Shown here: one piece after another, positions 5,826 to 12,860 of the stretch
Numbering within the stretch: position 1 is the first letter of the stretch
How the letters are laid out: each line of letters opens with the position of its first letter
Source: Aquificaceae bacterium
Lineage (GTDB): Bacteria; Aquificota; Aquificia; Aquificales; Aquificaceae
Assembly: GCA_015487835.1 (NCBI GenBank)
Contig: WFOY01000054.1
Location: forward strand, 1 to 13,930
Direction of reading: 5' to 3'
DNA: 13,930 bases
Translations under genes and position numbers: made by a program
Notes under the pieces: generated by a model
Database searches by the model: none
Seen by the model: the letters and a program-made list of their open reading frames with translations, nothing else
Told to the model about the DNA's origin: nothing

Positions 5826-8177
5826 ATGGACGGGGCTATACTTCTTGTAATCCTTATACCTCTGGTTTCCGCCTTCATAGTTCCTATAGCGAGGACGGAC
5901 AGGTCTGCCGGGTGGATCAGCACACTAATGACGGGGGTTTCCTTCCTCCTCAGCCTCGGCCTTCTACTATCCGGTAGTTTCGGCGATGCCTCCCTGGGAG
6001 GGTTCTTCCATATCAAGGGAGACAGACTGGGACTCCTGATATCTACCTACATACTCCTCGTCAGTCTTGTGGTCCACAAGTTCTCGATCAACTACATGAG
6101 CGACGATCCGGGGTTCAGGAGGTTCTTTGTACTTCTGGACCTGACCACGGCGAACCTCCTGATACTGGTAACGGCGGGAAATCTTGTCCTCATAGCTATG
6201 TCCTGGAGTTTGATGGGCGTTCTCGTCTACCTTATGCTGAACCACAACACAAGAAGCGAGAACGCAAAGAGGTTCAGCACCTACACCCTGATCACCCACA
6301 TGATAGCTGATATACCTCTTATGACCGCCTTCTTCCTTATATACAGGGCTACAGGGTCACTTACCCTGCCCGAAGTATTCTCCGTAGACAGCAAGACCGC
6401 AGCCCTGGTTACGGTTCTTCTTATAGTGAGTGCGGCGATAAAATCCGCCCAGTTCCCCTTCCACCTCTGGATCGTTTACAGCATGGAGGGGCCAACGCCT
6501 GTGTCCGCACTCATGCACGCAGGTATAGTGAACGCTGGTGCCTTCCTGGTCAACAGGTTCGCCCCCCTGTTCGTTCACGACCAGTGGGGGTTGCAGATTG
6601 CCTTCGTGATCGGTTCCGTGACTGCGGTTATAGGGTCTGCTCTGATGCTCATCCAAAACGATGTGAAGAGGTCCTTAGGTTACTCAACGGTTGGTCAGAT
6701 GGGCTACATGATTATGGAGATAGGCGTTGGTGCCTTTGCCCTCGGGGTTTACCACATGATGGCCCACGGGATATTCAAGGCCACGCTATTCCTGTACTCA
6801 GGCAACGTTATCCACAACGCCAGGAGAGATCCTAACGTACCCGAGGATGAAGTTTACAGGGCGGTTGTGGGATCTAAGGAAGTGCCTTCAAGGATCCCAT
6901 GGATCCTGTACGGATCCGTAACCGTTATAGTGCCCCTGACGGTGGTGGTTCTCACACACCTCCTCGTAGATGTGAACATAGTAAAGTACGAGACGGCTCT
7001 CATCCTCCTGTTCTTCGGTTGGGTCACAGGCATACAGGTTCTTGTGAGCACCTTCAGGGTGGGGAGAGAAAACCCCCTCAAGACAGTTTTCTTTGTGGTG
7101 CTGTCTATGGTGGTGATAATGCTGGGGTACGCCTTCCTGGGGCACTCACTCCAGAACTTCCTCTATCCCTCCAAGGACCTGGTCGACCGGATCTACGAGG
7201 TAGCCTTCGGGTCTGTGCCTGTGTTCGTAGCTGAGATAATGCTCATAGGCCTTATAATCCTTATAGGTTGGGTTTTTCTGTACTACGTTGTCAGGGAGAA
7301 GCACCTTCCCTTCCACCTTACGATCTACACCTACCTCTCCAGAGAACTCTACGTACCTGACCTGTACTCGGTGACCAGGGTTTACTTCCTAAAGATAGCC
7401 CAGTTTGTATCCAGGATAACCTTCCTCTCAGCTCCAGCTCCTGTGTATGCTGCCTTCGCTGTGGGAGACCTGGACCTGTCCCCTATCAAACTGATCGCAC
7501 TGCTGGTTGTTCCCGTGTTTCCGATCAGTGTGATCACTGCCTTAATCATCAGGAGGGCCGGAGTCACCGGCGTGATCGCCCTTACACTCCTCGGGACCCT
7601 GGTGGTGGCGACTTTCCCAGATCAGGGAGGCTGGGTCCACTACCTCGCCGTCGCCACCATGATCATACACGGTCTCAGGATCTTCAGGGCACGGAACCTA
7701 AGGGATATGATGGCGGATCTCTACTGCGGTTCTTTACCGGCGGTCTGGCTCTTACCGGACCCTGTCTTCGTGATCCTGGCAGGATCTGGCCCCCTACTGG
7801 TTGGGATGATCGAGTACGTCCTCAGGAGGAGGTTCGGGACAACGGAGCTGAGATCCGTGAGAGGTCTCATAGAAGGTGCACCTGTCGTGGGGTGGCTTCT
7901 GCTTATATCGGTCCTCCACTCCTCAGGTGTGCCTCCACTCGGTGTGTCGGTGGTGAAGTTCTCACCTGACGTGGCCGTGGGTTCGTTGGTTTACACCCTT
8001 TTTCTCCTTGGATGGTTCCTGATAGGTTCTGGGTCCATCATCAGGGTGGCCGACATCGTGTTCGGGAGGCCGAGAGAAGACCATATCTATGTGGACATAG
8101 GACTGAGGGATACGTCCCTACTTATCCTTATAATAGCTGTGTCCTCAGCTGTAGGGATCGGTACCTTGTGGAGGTGA
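5826..8177 (+). CDS. dabB: DabB-like proton-conducting membrane subunit with an extra C-terminal antiporter-like module
   Basis: An integral membrane protein related to NuoL/MrpA, the partner of DabA in energy-coupled inorganic carbon accumulation. By eye it has roughly 18-20 hydrophobic segments. The core (about 100-400) has K206 in IKSAQFPFHLW and MEGPTPVSALMHAG (220-233), the strongest family signature, followed by DVKRSLGYSTVGQMGYM. The TM5 glutamate of NuoL is replaced by S128 (SWSLMG), in line with DabB rather than complex I. At 783 residues it is clearly longer than typical DabB proteins (about 500-600). Residues about 560-783 look like part of a second antiporter domain: NLRDMMADLYCGSLPAVWLL (624-643), RSVRGLIEGAP (676-686), then SGVPPLG (700-706) with K711. 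The ATG has no Shine-Dalgarno sequence, and lies five codons after the CobW stop in the same frame. DabA follows four bases after its stop. Confidence 0.85.
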   Translation: MDGAILLVILIPLVSAFIVPIARTDRSAGWISTLMTGVSFLLSLGLLLSGSFGDASLGGFFHIKGDRLGLLISTYILLVSLVVHKFSINYMSDDPGFRRFFVLLDLTTANLLILVTAGNLVLIAMSWSLMGVLVYLMLNHNTRSENAKRFSTYTLITHMIADIPLMTAFFLIYRATGSLTLPEVFSVDSKTAALVTVLLIVSAAIKSAQFPFHLWIVYSMEGPTPVSALMHAGIVNAGAFLVNRFAPLFVHDQWGLQIAFVIGSVTAVIGSALMLIQNDVKRSLGYSTVGQMGYMIMEIGVGAFALGVYHMMAHGIFKATLFLYSGNVIHNARRDPNVPEDEVYRAVVGSKEVPSRIPWILYGSVTVIVPLTVVVLTHLLVDVNIVKYETALILLFFGWVTGIQVLVSTFRVGRENPLKTVFFVVLSMVVIMLGYAFLGHSLQNFLYPSKDLVDRIYEVAFGSVPVFVAEIMLIGLIILIGWVFLYYVVREKHLPFHLTIYTYLSRELYVPDLYSVTRVYFLKIAQFVSRITFLSAPAPVYAAFAVGDLDLSPIKLIALLVVPVFPISVITALIIRRAGVTGVIALTLLGTLVVATFPDQGGWVHYLAVATMIIHGLRIFRARNLRDMMADLYCGSLPAVWLLPDPVFVILAGSGPLLVGMIEYVLRRRFGTTELRSVRGLIEGAPVVGWLLLISVLHSSGVPPLGVSVVKFSPDVAVGSLVYTLFLLGWFLIGSGSIIRVADIVFGRPREDHIYVDIGLRDTSLLILIIAVSSAVGIGTLWR

Positions 8178-8181
8178 TAGG

Positions 8182-11100
8182 GTGAGGATGGGCAAGAAGC
8201 TCTGGATGAGGTCCTTGGTCAATGTCGCCGCAGAGGTCGTTCCCTACTTCTGGCCCATGCGGACCTTCATACACCACAACCCCCTCCACGAGATCGAGTC
8301 CAAGCCCTTCGAAGAGGCCGTTGAGGAGGGGAGAAGGATCTTCGGAGGCAAACACTTCCTCAAGAGGGAAGACTACGCCCGCCTCGTTAGGGAAGGCTTA
8401 ATAAAGGAGAGGTACCTGAGGGAAGGCATAAGGAGGTTTTTGGAAGGGACAGGCTACGCAGGTGACATAGACTTAGAGGGTGCCCTCTTCAAGATCATGG
8501 TGGAGTTCCCAAAGCTGAGACCTTACAAAAACCTCTACCTCACCGAACCCAACATCGACCCTCCCAGGGGCCTCGTGGATAGCCTGAGGGAGTACCCTGA
8601 GGAGGTGTGCAGGGATCTTATACGATCGGTAGGTAGGGAGAGGACGCTGTATGACCTTATAGACGGTCTCTCAGGGTCCAGGATAGGTGTCAGGGTGGAC
8701 GACCTCGTTATAAAGAGCGCCCTTGAGTTCCTGGACGAGGGGCAGTCGGCGGTGGGCATGCCCGGCAGAGAAAAGGGTTTCTTCAGGTCCTGGCTGGAGA
8801 TCGCCAAGAGGGACCTCAGGACGAAACTGAGGACCAGCTACTGTGTGATCGAGGAGATATGCAAGGTGGAGGACCCGGAGGAGGCTATATACAGAGTCCT
8901 TGAGGACCTAAGGATACCTGAGGACCTATGGGAGGGGTACATAACCCTGGAGCTTGCGAAGCTAAAGGGTATAGTGGGTTTCATAAGGTGGAGGTCCCAC
9001 ACCAGAGAGTACTACTGGCAGAGGGTGTATCCTACCGACGTGGTTGAGTACACAGCGGTGAGGTTGATACTGGCAAGGGGTGTGATAGACACCGTGAAGG
9101 GAAAGGTGCCCTTCTCACCTGACTACGGATCGATCAGCGATTTTATCCAGAGGTATCCGGAGAGGGCCTACCTTATGTGGGAATACTTCTCAGGTGAGGG
9201 TTTCGGGGAGAAGGTCTCCGAGATACCCTCAGGCCTGAAGAGACCTGAGGTCTTCGTAGAGGAGTACGTGTCCTGGAAGGCGGAGGCGGAGGCTAAAAAC
9301 TGGATCGTGTTTCTGTCGAAGTGGATGGATCCTGTAGGGATCAGGCCGGAGGACCTCTCCGTTGAGGAGATCCTGAGACTTATAGACATATACAGGGAGT
9401 TTGAGAGGAGGGAGGGCATCATATGGACAGAGGCTGTAGAGGAGAGCCTAACCGAGGACCTCGTGGTGGGCATATCCAGATCCAGACCACCCTCCAGGGA
9501 AGAGATCCTTGCGGACGCTGTCTTCTGCATAGATGTGAGGTCAGAGAGGATAAGGAGGAACTTGGAGAAAATCGGACCTTACAGGACCTTCGGTATGGCT
9601 GGCTTCTTCGGTGTTCCCATGGCCTTCGTGGAGGTTAGGAAGGGCCACGAGGAGTTCCTGTGCCCGGTCCTCATAAAGCCGAGGAACGTGGTGCTTGAGA
9701 TACCCGTTGAGAGGGATGAGGTCAAGACCAAGCTGCCTCACGTTGCCAGCAAGATAATCCACGACCTTAAGGAGAACCTGGTCACACCCTACATAACGGT
9801 GGAGGCCATAGGATTTCTCTTTGGTTTTGACTTCCTTGGTAAGACCTTCATGCCGGGCCTTTACTCCACCCTAAGGGACAGGATAGCCGGATCGAAGGGG
9901 AGGACCAAGATAGTGGTGGACAGGCTGACTGAGGAGGAGATAGAGAGGACGGTGGACGTAGTCCTGACAACAACGGTGAGGCGCATTCTCGAGAAGGAGA
10001 TGGGGCGGGACCACGTACCCGACGAGGTGGTGAGGTCCGTGATCAGGTCCCTGTTGGACGATAAAGGGATACCAGTAGAAACAGGGACAGAGGACTTAAA
10101 GGGCCTGGTGAGGAAGCTGAAGGAGGAGTATAAGATAGACAACGGTTACGCAGCCCTGATCAGGGAGAAGCTAAGGCACATAGGCTTTTCCCTTGAGGAG
10201 CAGGCTACCTTAGTAGCTAACGCTCTTAGGTCCATAGGACTGACCAAGGACTTCGCCCAGTTCGTCCTTATAATTGGTCACGAGAGCAAGTCTGACAACA
10301 ACCCCTACGAGTCAGCCCTGGACTGTGGTGCCTGCGGTGGGTCTTCAGGGCTGCACAACGCAAGGGTTTTCTGCGAGATGGCCAACAACCCGGCGGTTAG
10401 GGAGATTCTCAGGGAGAAGTACCGCATAGACATACCCCAGAGCACCATATTCCTTCCAGGTGTCCACAACACCACCACCGACGAGATCAGGATCTACGAT
10501 CTGGAAAAAGTCCCTGGAAAGGTATACCCCTTGCTAGAGAGGATAAAGGAAGACCTCAGCAGGGCTGGGAGGATCACAGCGGGCGAGAGGGTACGTGAAC
10601 TAAACGGAGAAAACAGGCCTGAAGATGCGGTGGTCTACGCCCACGACTGGTCCCAGGTAAGGCCCGAGTGGGGACTCTCTGGTAACTACGCCTTCGTGAT
10701 AGGGAGGAGAGATCTCACATCTGGTCTAAACCTCAACGGGAAGGTGTTTCTGCACTCCTACGACTACAGGGAGGACCCCAAGGGCTTCCTGCTCGAGACC
10801 ATTCTATCTGGACCCCTGATAGTAGCTGAGTGGATAAACATGGAGCACTTCTTCTCTACCACCGACAACGAGGTGTACGGAAGCGGCAGCAAGATATACC
10901 ACAACGTGGTGGGAAGGTTCGGGGTGGTCTCGGGGAACTTCAGCGATCTTAGGACAGGCCTACCAGCCCAGACGGTTTTAAGTAAGGACAGGCCCTACCA
11001 CATCCCGGCGAGGCTTATAGTAGTTCTGGAGGCACCCCTTCAGTTTGCGGTACCGGTGATCGAGAGGGTCTACAAGGTGAGGGAGCTTCTCAACAACGGC

Positions 11101-11214
11101 TGGGTAAGGATGGTGATCCTGGACCCTGAGGAGGGAACCTTCTACAGGTTCAGGGAGGGTTCTTGGGAGAGATACGTAGAGACCTCCGAGGAGGTGAGAT
11201 ATGGACAGGCTTGA
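8182..11214 (+). CDS. dabA: DabA, zinc-dependent carbonic-anhydrase-like subunit of the inorganic carbon transporter (DUF2309)
   Basis: DabA works with DabB at the membrane to turn CO2 into bicarbonate, with hydration thought to be driven by a cation gradient. The beta-carbonic-anhydrase-like zinc site is complete: C449 and D451 (CIDVRSE), H700 (IIGHES) and C715 (DCGACGG). These match C351, D353, H524 and C539 of Halothiobacillus DabA2, with the same 15-residue His-Cys spacing. Other family landmarks are the N-terminal WPMRTFIHHNPLHEIE (about 25-40), and near the C-terminus VAEWINMEHFFSTTDN, GSGSKIYHNVVG and DLRTGLPAQTVL. At 1010 residues it is of the long type: about 98 extra residues before the first ligand and about 78 between ligand pairs. 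The GTG at 8182 has GAGGTG upstream; ATG 8188 is an alternative. It has no membrane segment of its own. The PII-like gene overlaps its end by 14 bases. Confidence 0.93.
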   Translation: MRMGKKLWMRSLVNVAAEVVPYFWPMRTFIHHNPLHEIESKPFEEAVEEGRRIFGGKHFLKREDYARLVREGLIKERYLREGIRRFLEGTGYAGDIDLEGALFKIMVEFPKLRPYKNLYLTEPNIDPPRGLVDSLREYPEEVCRDLIRSVGRERTLYDLIDGLSGSRIGVRVDDLVIKSALEFLDEGQSAVGMPGREKGFFRSWLEIAKRDLRTKLRTSYCVIEEICKVEDPEEAIYRVLEDLRIPEDLWEGYITLELAKLKGIVGFIRWRSHTREYYWQRVYPTDVVEYTAVRLILARGVIDTVKGKVPFSPDYGSISDFIQRYPERAYLMWEYFSGEGFGEKVSEIPSGLKRPEVFVEEYVSWKAEAEAKNWIVFLSKWMDPVGIRPEDLSVEEILRLIDIYREFERREGIIWTEAVEESLTEDLVVGISRSRPPSREEILADAVFCIDVRSERIRRNLEKIGPYRTFGMAGFFGVPMAFVEVRKGHEEFLCPVLIKPRNVVLEIPVERDEVKTKLPHVASKIIHDLKENLVTPYITVEAIGFLFGFDFLGKTFMPGLYSTLRDRIAGSKGRTKIVVDRLTEEEIERTVDVVLTTTVRRILEKEMGRDHVPDEVVRSVIRSLLDDKGIPVETGTEDLKGLVRKLKEEYKIDNGYAALIREKLRHIGFSLEEQATLVANALRSIGLTKDFAQFVLIIGHESKSDNNPYESALDCGACGGSSGLHNARVFCEMANNPAVREILREKYRIDIPQSTIFLPGVHNTTTDEIRIYDLEKVPGKVYPLLERIKEDLSRAGRITAGERVRELNGENRPEDAVVYAHDWSQVRPEWGLSGNYAFVIGRRDLTSGLNLNGKVFLHSYDYREDPKGFLLETILSGPLIVAEWINMEHFFSTTDNEVYGSGSKIYHNVVGRFGVVSGNFSDLRTGLPAQTVLSKDRPYHIPARLIVVLEAPLQFAVPVIERVYKVRELLNNGWVRMVILDPEEGTFYRFREGSWERYVETSEEVRYGQA

Positions 11215-11527
11215 ACTCTATGAGCTCAAGAAGGTGGAGATCATAGTAAAGGGGGAGCACTTAGATTTCGTGATCGACCTCCTTGAGAGGGCTGGGGTGA
11301 GCGGGTACACGATCATACACAACGTTTCTGGTAAGGGTAGTCACGGTTTCCACGAGGGGCATCTTCTGTTCAACGAGGAGGACACGCTGGTCATGGTGAT
11401 CTCGGTGATGCCCCAGGAGAAAGTGGAGGCTGTGGTTGAGGGGATAACACCCTTCCTGAACAAGCACTCGGGGGTGGTCTTCGTCTCGGACGTTAAGGTG
11501 AGCAGGCTTGAGAAGTTCAAGGGTTAA
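11201..11527 (+). CDS. PII-like signal protein, candidate regulator of DabAB
   Basis: A 108-residue PII-superfamily protein: beta-alpha-beta start (KKVEIIV, 10-16, helix 19-31), a compact T-loop region with GKGSHGFHEG (44-53) and the strand DTLVMVISVMP (61-71). The second helix is followed by HSGVVFVSDVKV (89-100). It lacks the uridylylated tyrosine loop and the TGKxGDG B-loop of classical GlnB/GlnK; it is nearer the SbtB/CPII-type PII-like proteins found beside bicarbonate transporters and carboxysome genes, some of which bind bicarbonate or adenine nucleotides. The ATG lies inside the last codons of dabA (14-base overlap) behind a strong GAGGAGGTGA, so it should be made together with DabA. 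I infer that it senses carbon or energy status and gates DabA/DabB. A nitrogen role is unlikely here, as no ammonium transporter or glutamine synthetase gene is nearby. Confidence 0.82.
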   Translation: MDRLELYELKKVEIIVKGEHLDFVIDLLERAGVSGYTIIHNVSGKGSHGFHEGHLLFNEEDTLVMVISVMPQEKVEAVVEGITPFLNKHSGVVFVSDVKVSRLEKFKG

Positions 11528-12191
11528 ACCCCTCGAAGTTTTCGAGATCCTGCTTTCCGCCTACGGGCCCCAGGGCTGGTGGCCTGTGGACGAGGACTAC
11601 CACAGAAAGCACGGGACGGACCCAAGGGAGGAGATAGTCATAGGGGCTGTGATCACCCAGAACACAAGCTGGAGGAATGTGGAGAAGGCCCTGGAGAACT
11701 TAAAGAGGCACGGGGTCCTATCCCTGAAGGGTGTCCTCGAGACTCCCGAGGAAGAACTCCAGGACTTGCTGAGGCCTGCGGGCTACTACAGACTGAAGAC
11801 TACGAGGCTGAAGGAGGTGGCAAGGTTCCTGAACCCTGTGGAGAAGGTTAGAACGGTCAAGAGGGAAGAACTTCTCAAGGTGAAGGGTGTAGGTAGGGAG
11901 ACAGCGGACGTTATCCTGCTCTACGCAGGGGACAGATTACACTTCGTCGTAGACGCTTACACGAGGAGGATAGTGGAGAGGGTCTTTGGGGTGAGGGGAG
12001 GCTACGAGGACCTGAAGGCCTGGTTCGAAGAGAGTCTTCCGAGGGACCTTTACGTGTACAAGGAGTTTCACGCCCTACTCGACGAACACGCAAAGAGGTT
12101 CTGCAGGAAGGCACCTCTCTGCACAGGGTGTCCCCTCAGTCGGGTCTGTACTCTGCCTTGGAGGTCTGGGTCTCCCATAGGACGACCTTGA
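11508..12191 (+). CDS. endonuclease III-related DNA glycosylase (COG2231/MagIII type), probably monofunctional
   Basis: A helix-hairpin-helix GPD-family base-excision glycosylase. Near the N-terminus GWWPVDEDY and the IVIGAVITQNTSWRNVEKAL stretch are typical of the MagIII/COG2231 branch. The hairpin is LLKVKGVGRETAD, with the catalytic aspartate D149 in VVDAYTRR. The lysine that gives endonuclease III its AP-lyase activity is replaced by E131, so I predict a simple glycosylase that removes damaged (for example alkylated) bases. The C-terminus carries four cysteines, C199-x5-C205-x2-C208-x5-C214, a likely 4Fe-4S cluster, unlike Helicobacter MagIII, which lacks one. The start is a TTG at 11508, inside the PII-like gene, with AAGGTGA five to six bases upstream; no other good start exists in the next codons. 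Its 3' end overlaps the convergent queD gene by 56 bases. Confidence 0.85.
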   Translation: MRSSRVKPLEVFEILLSAYGPQGWWPVDEDYHRKHGTDPREEIVIGAVITQNTSWRNVEKALENLKRHGVLSLKGVLETPEEELQDLLRPAGYYRLKTTRLKEVARFLNPVEKVRTVKREELLKVKGVGRETADVILLYAGDRLHFVVDAYTRRIVERVFGVRGGYEDLKAWFEESLPRDLYVYKEFHALLDEHAKRFCRKAPLCTGCPLSRVCTLPWRSGSPIGRP

Positions 12192-12624
12192 CCACACGCA
12201 CCTCCCCCAGAAGCCCCACATCCTTTAGCCTCTTTGTGAGGAACTCGTAGAAGAACTTGGCCAGGGCTTCCGCCGTTGGGCAAAAATCGACTGGAAAGAT
12301 CTTCATGGCCCCGTACTTCTCGGCCACTGACCTCAGATCTTCGTACATGGGGTCGTTCACGTCTATGATGAAGCTGTGGTCTATGGTGTCTATGAGGTCC
12401 TTGAGGGCGTTCTTCACGTGGTAGAAGTCCATGACCATCTCCTGGTCCGTGAGGGTGTCCGACCCTACCGTGACTTCGAGGACGTAGCTGTGGCCGTGGA
12501 GGTTGACGCACTTGTTCACAGGCCTCTCCTTTGTCAGCTCCGCACCCCTTCCCATGGTCAGGTTCTGCTTCCAGACCCTATGGCCCGCCTCAAACCTGAA
12601 GGTCTTGGTTATCTCCCACCTCAC
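12136..12624 (-). CDS. queD: 6-carboxytetrahydropterin synthase (QueD)
   Basis: Member of the 6-pyruvoyltetrahydropterin synthase family; QueD converts dihydroneopterin triphosphate to 6-carboxytetrahydropterin, the first committed step to 7-deazaguanine (queuosine/preQ1). Zinc ligands are H15 (EAGH), H43 and H45 (NLHGH). The catalytic cysteine is C39 in CVNLHGH, the arrangement of QueD (PTPS-I/III proteins differ here). IDHSFII near the middle supplies the catalytic-triad His, and ETQTSKAEY near the C-terminus the substrate-binding Glu. At 162 residues it is longer than E. coli QueD (about 120); part of the extra length lies in a loop at residues 18-38. The start is GTG, overlapping the TusB-like stop by four bases (GTGA), so it is the last gene of the sulfur-relay operon. 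Its 3' end reads through the end of the convergent glycosylase gene. Confidence 0.9.
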   Translation of the reverse strand: MRWEITKTFRFEAGHRVWKQNLTMGRGAELTKERPVNKCVNLHGHSYVLEVTVGSDTLTDQEMVMDFYHVKNALKDLIDTIDHSFIIDVNDPMYEDLRSVAEKYGAMKIFPVDFCPTAEALAKFFYEFLTKRLKDVGLLGEVRVVKVVLWETQTSKAEYRPD

Positions 12625-12860
12625 CAGACGACAACCCTCCTCGCTTCCTCGATAAGCTGGACTATCTCCTCGTAGGTCTTCATCATGTTCTCAGGCACCT
12701 TCAGACCCCTCGCCTCAGCGTCCTCCTTGCAAACGTACCAGCCCTTCCTCGTGGGCCACCTGAGGACCCCGTCGCTTATCAGGACCACCACGTCCCCCTC
12801 CGAGAGGATCTCGGAGGAGAAGTCACCCAGCTTCCTCACCAGCCAAAGGGTGTTCACCAT
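12621..12860 (-). CDS. TusB/DsrH-like sulfur-relay protein
   Basis: A 79-residue protein with the DsrH/TusB fold: N-terminal strand VNTLWLVRKL, then EGDVVVLISDGV (21-32), then WYVCKEDAEARGL (41-53), which matches the conserved YxLxxDxxARGL block. It ends with the strand RRVVVW. One cysteine (C44) sits inside the last block, not at the DsrH Cys20 position, so it may be a structural partner rather than a sulfur carrier, as TusB is in E. coli. The ATG overlaps the TusC-like stop by seven bases, and its own stop overlaps the queD start by four. Together with the two genes upstream it should form a heterohexamer of the TusBCD/DsrEFH type in the cytoplasm. Confidence 0.8.
   Translation of the reverse strand: MVNTLWLVRKLGDFSSEILSEGDVVVLISDGVLRWPTRKGWYVCKEDAEARGLKVPENMMKTYEEIVQLIEEARRVVVW

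Noticed and set aside
5826..8177. Membrane protein as a complex I or Mrp antiporter subunit
   Set aside because: No other nuo or mrp genes are present, the TM5 glutamate is missing, and it is directly followed by dabA.
11201..11527. PII-like protein as a nitrogen regulator GlnB/GlnK
   Set aside because: The loop tyrosine and the TGKxGDG motif are missing, and no amtB or glnA lies nearby.
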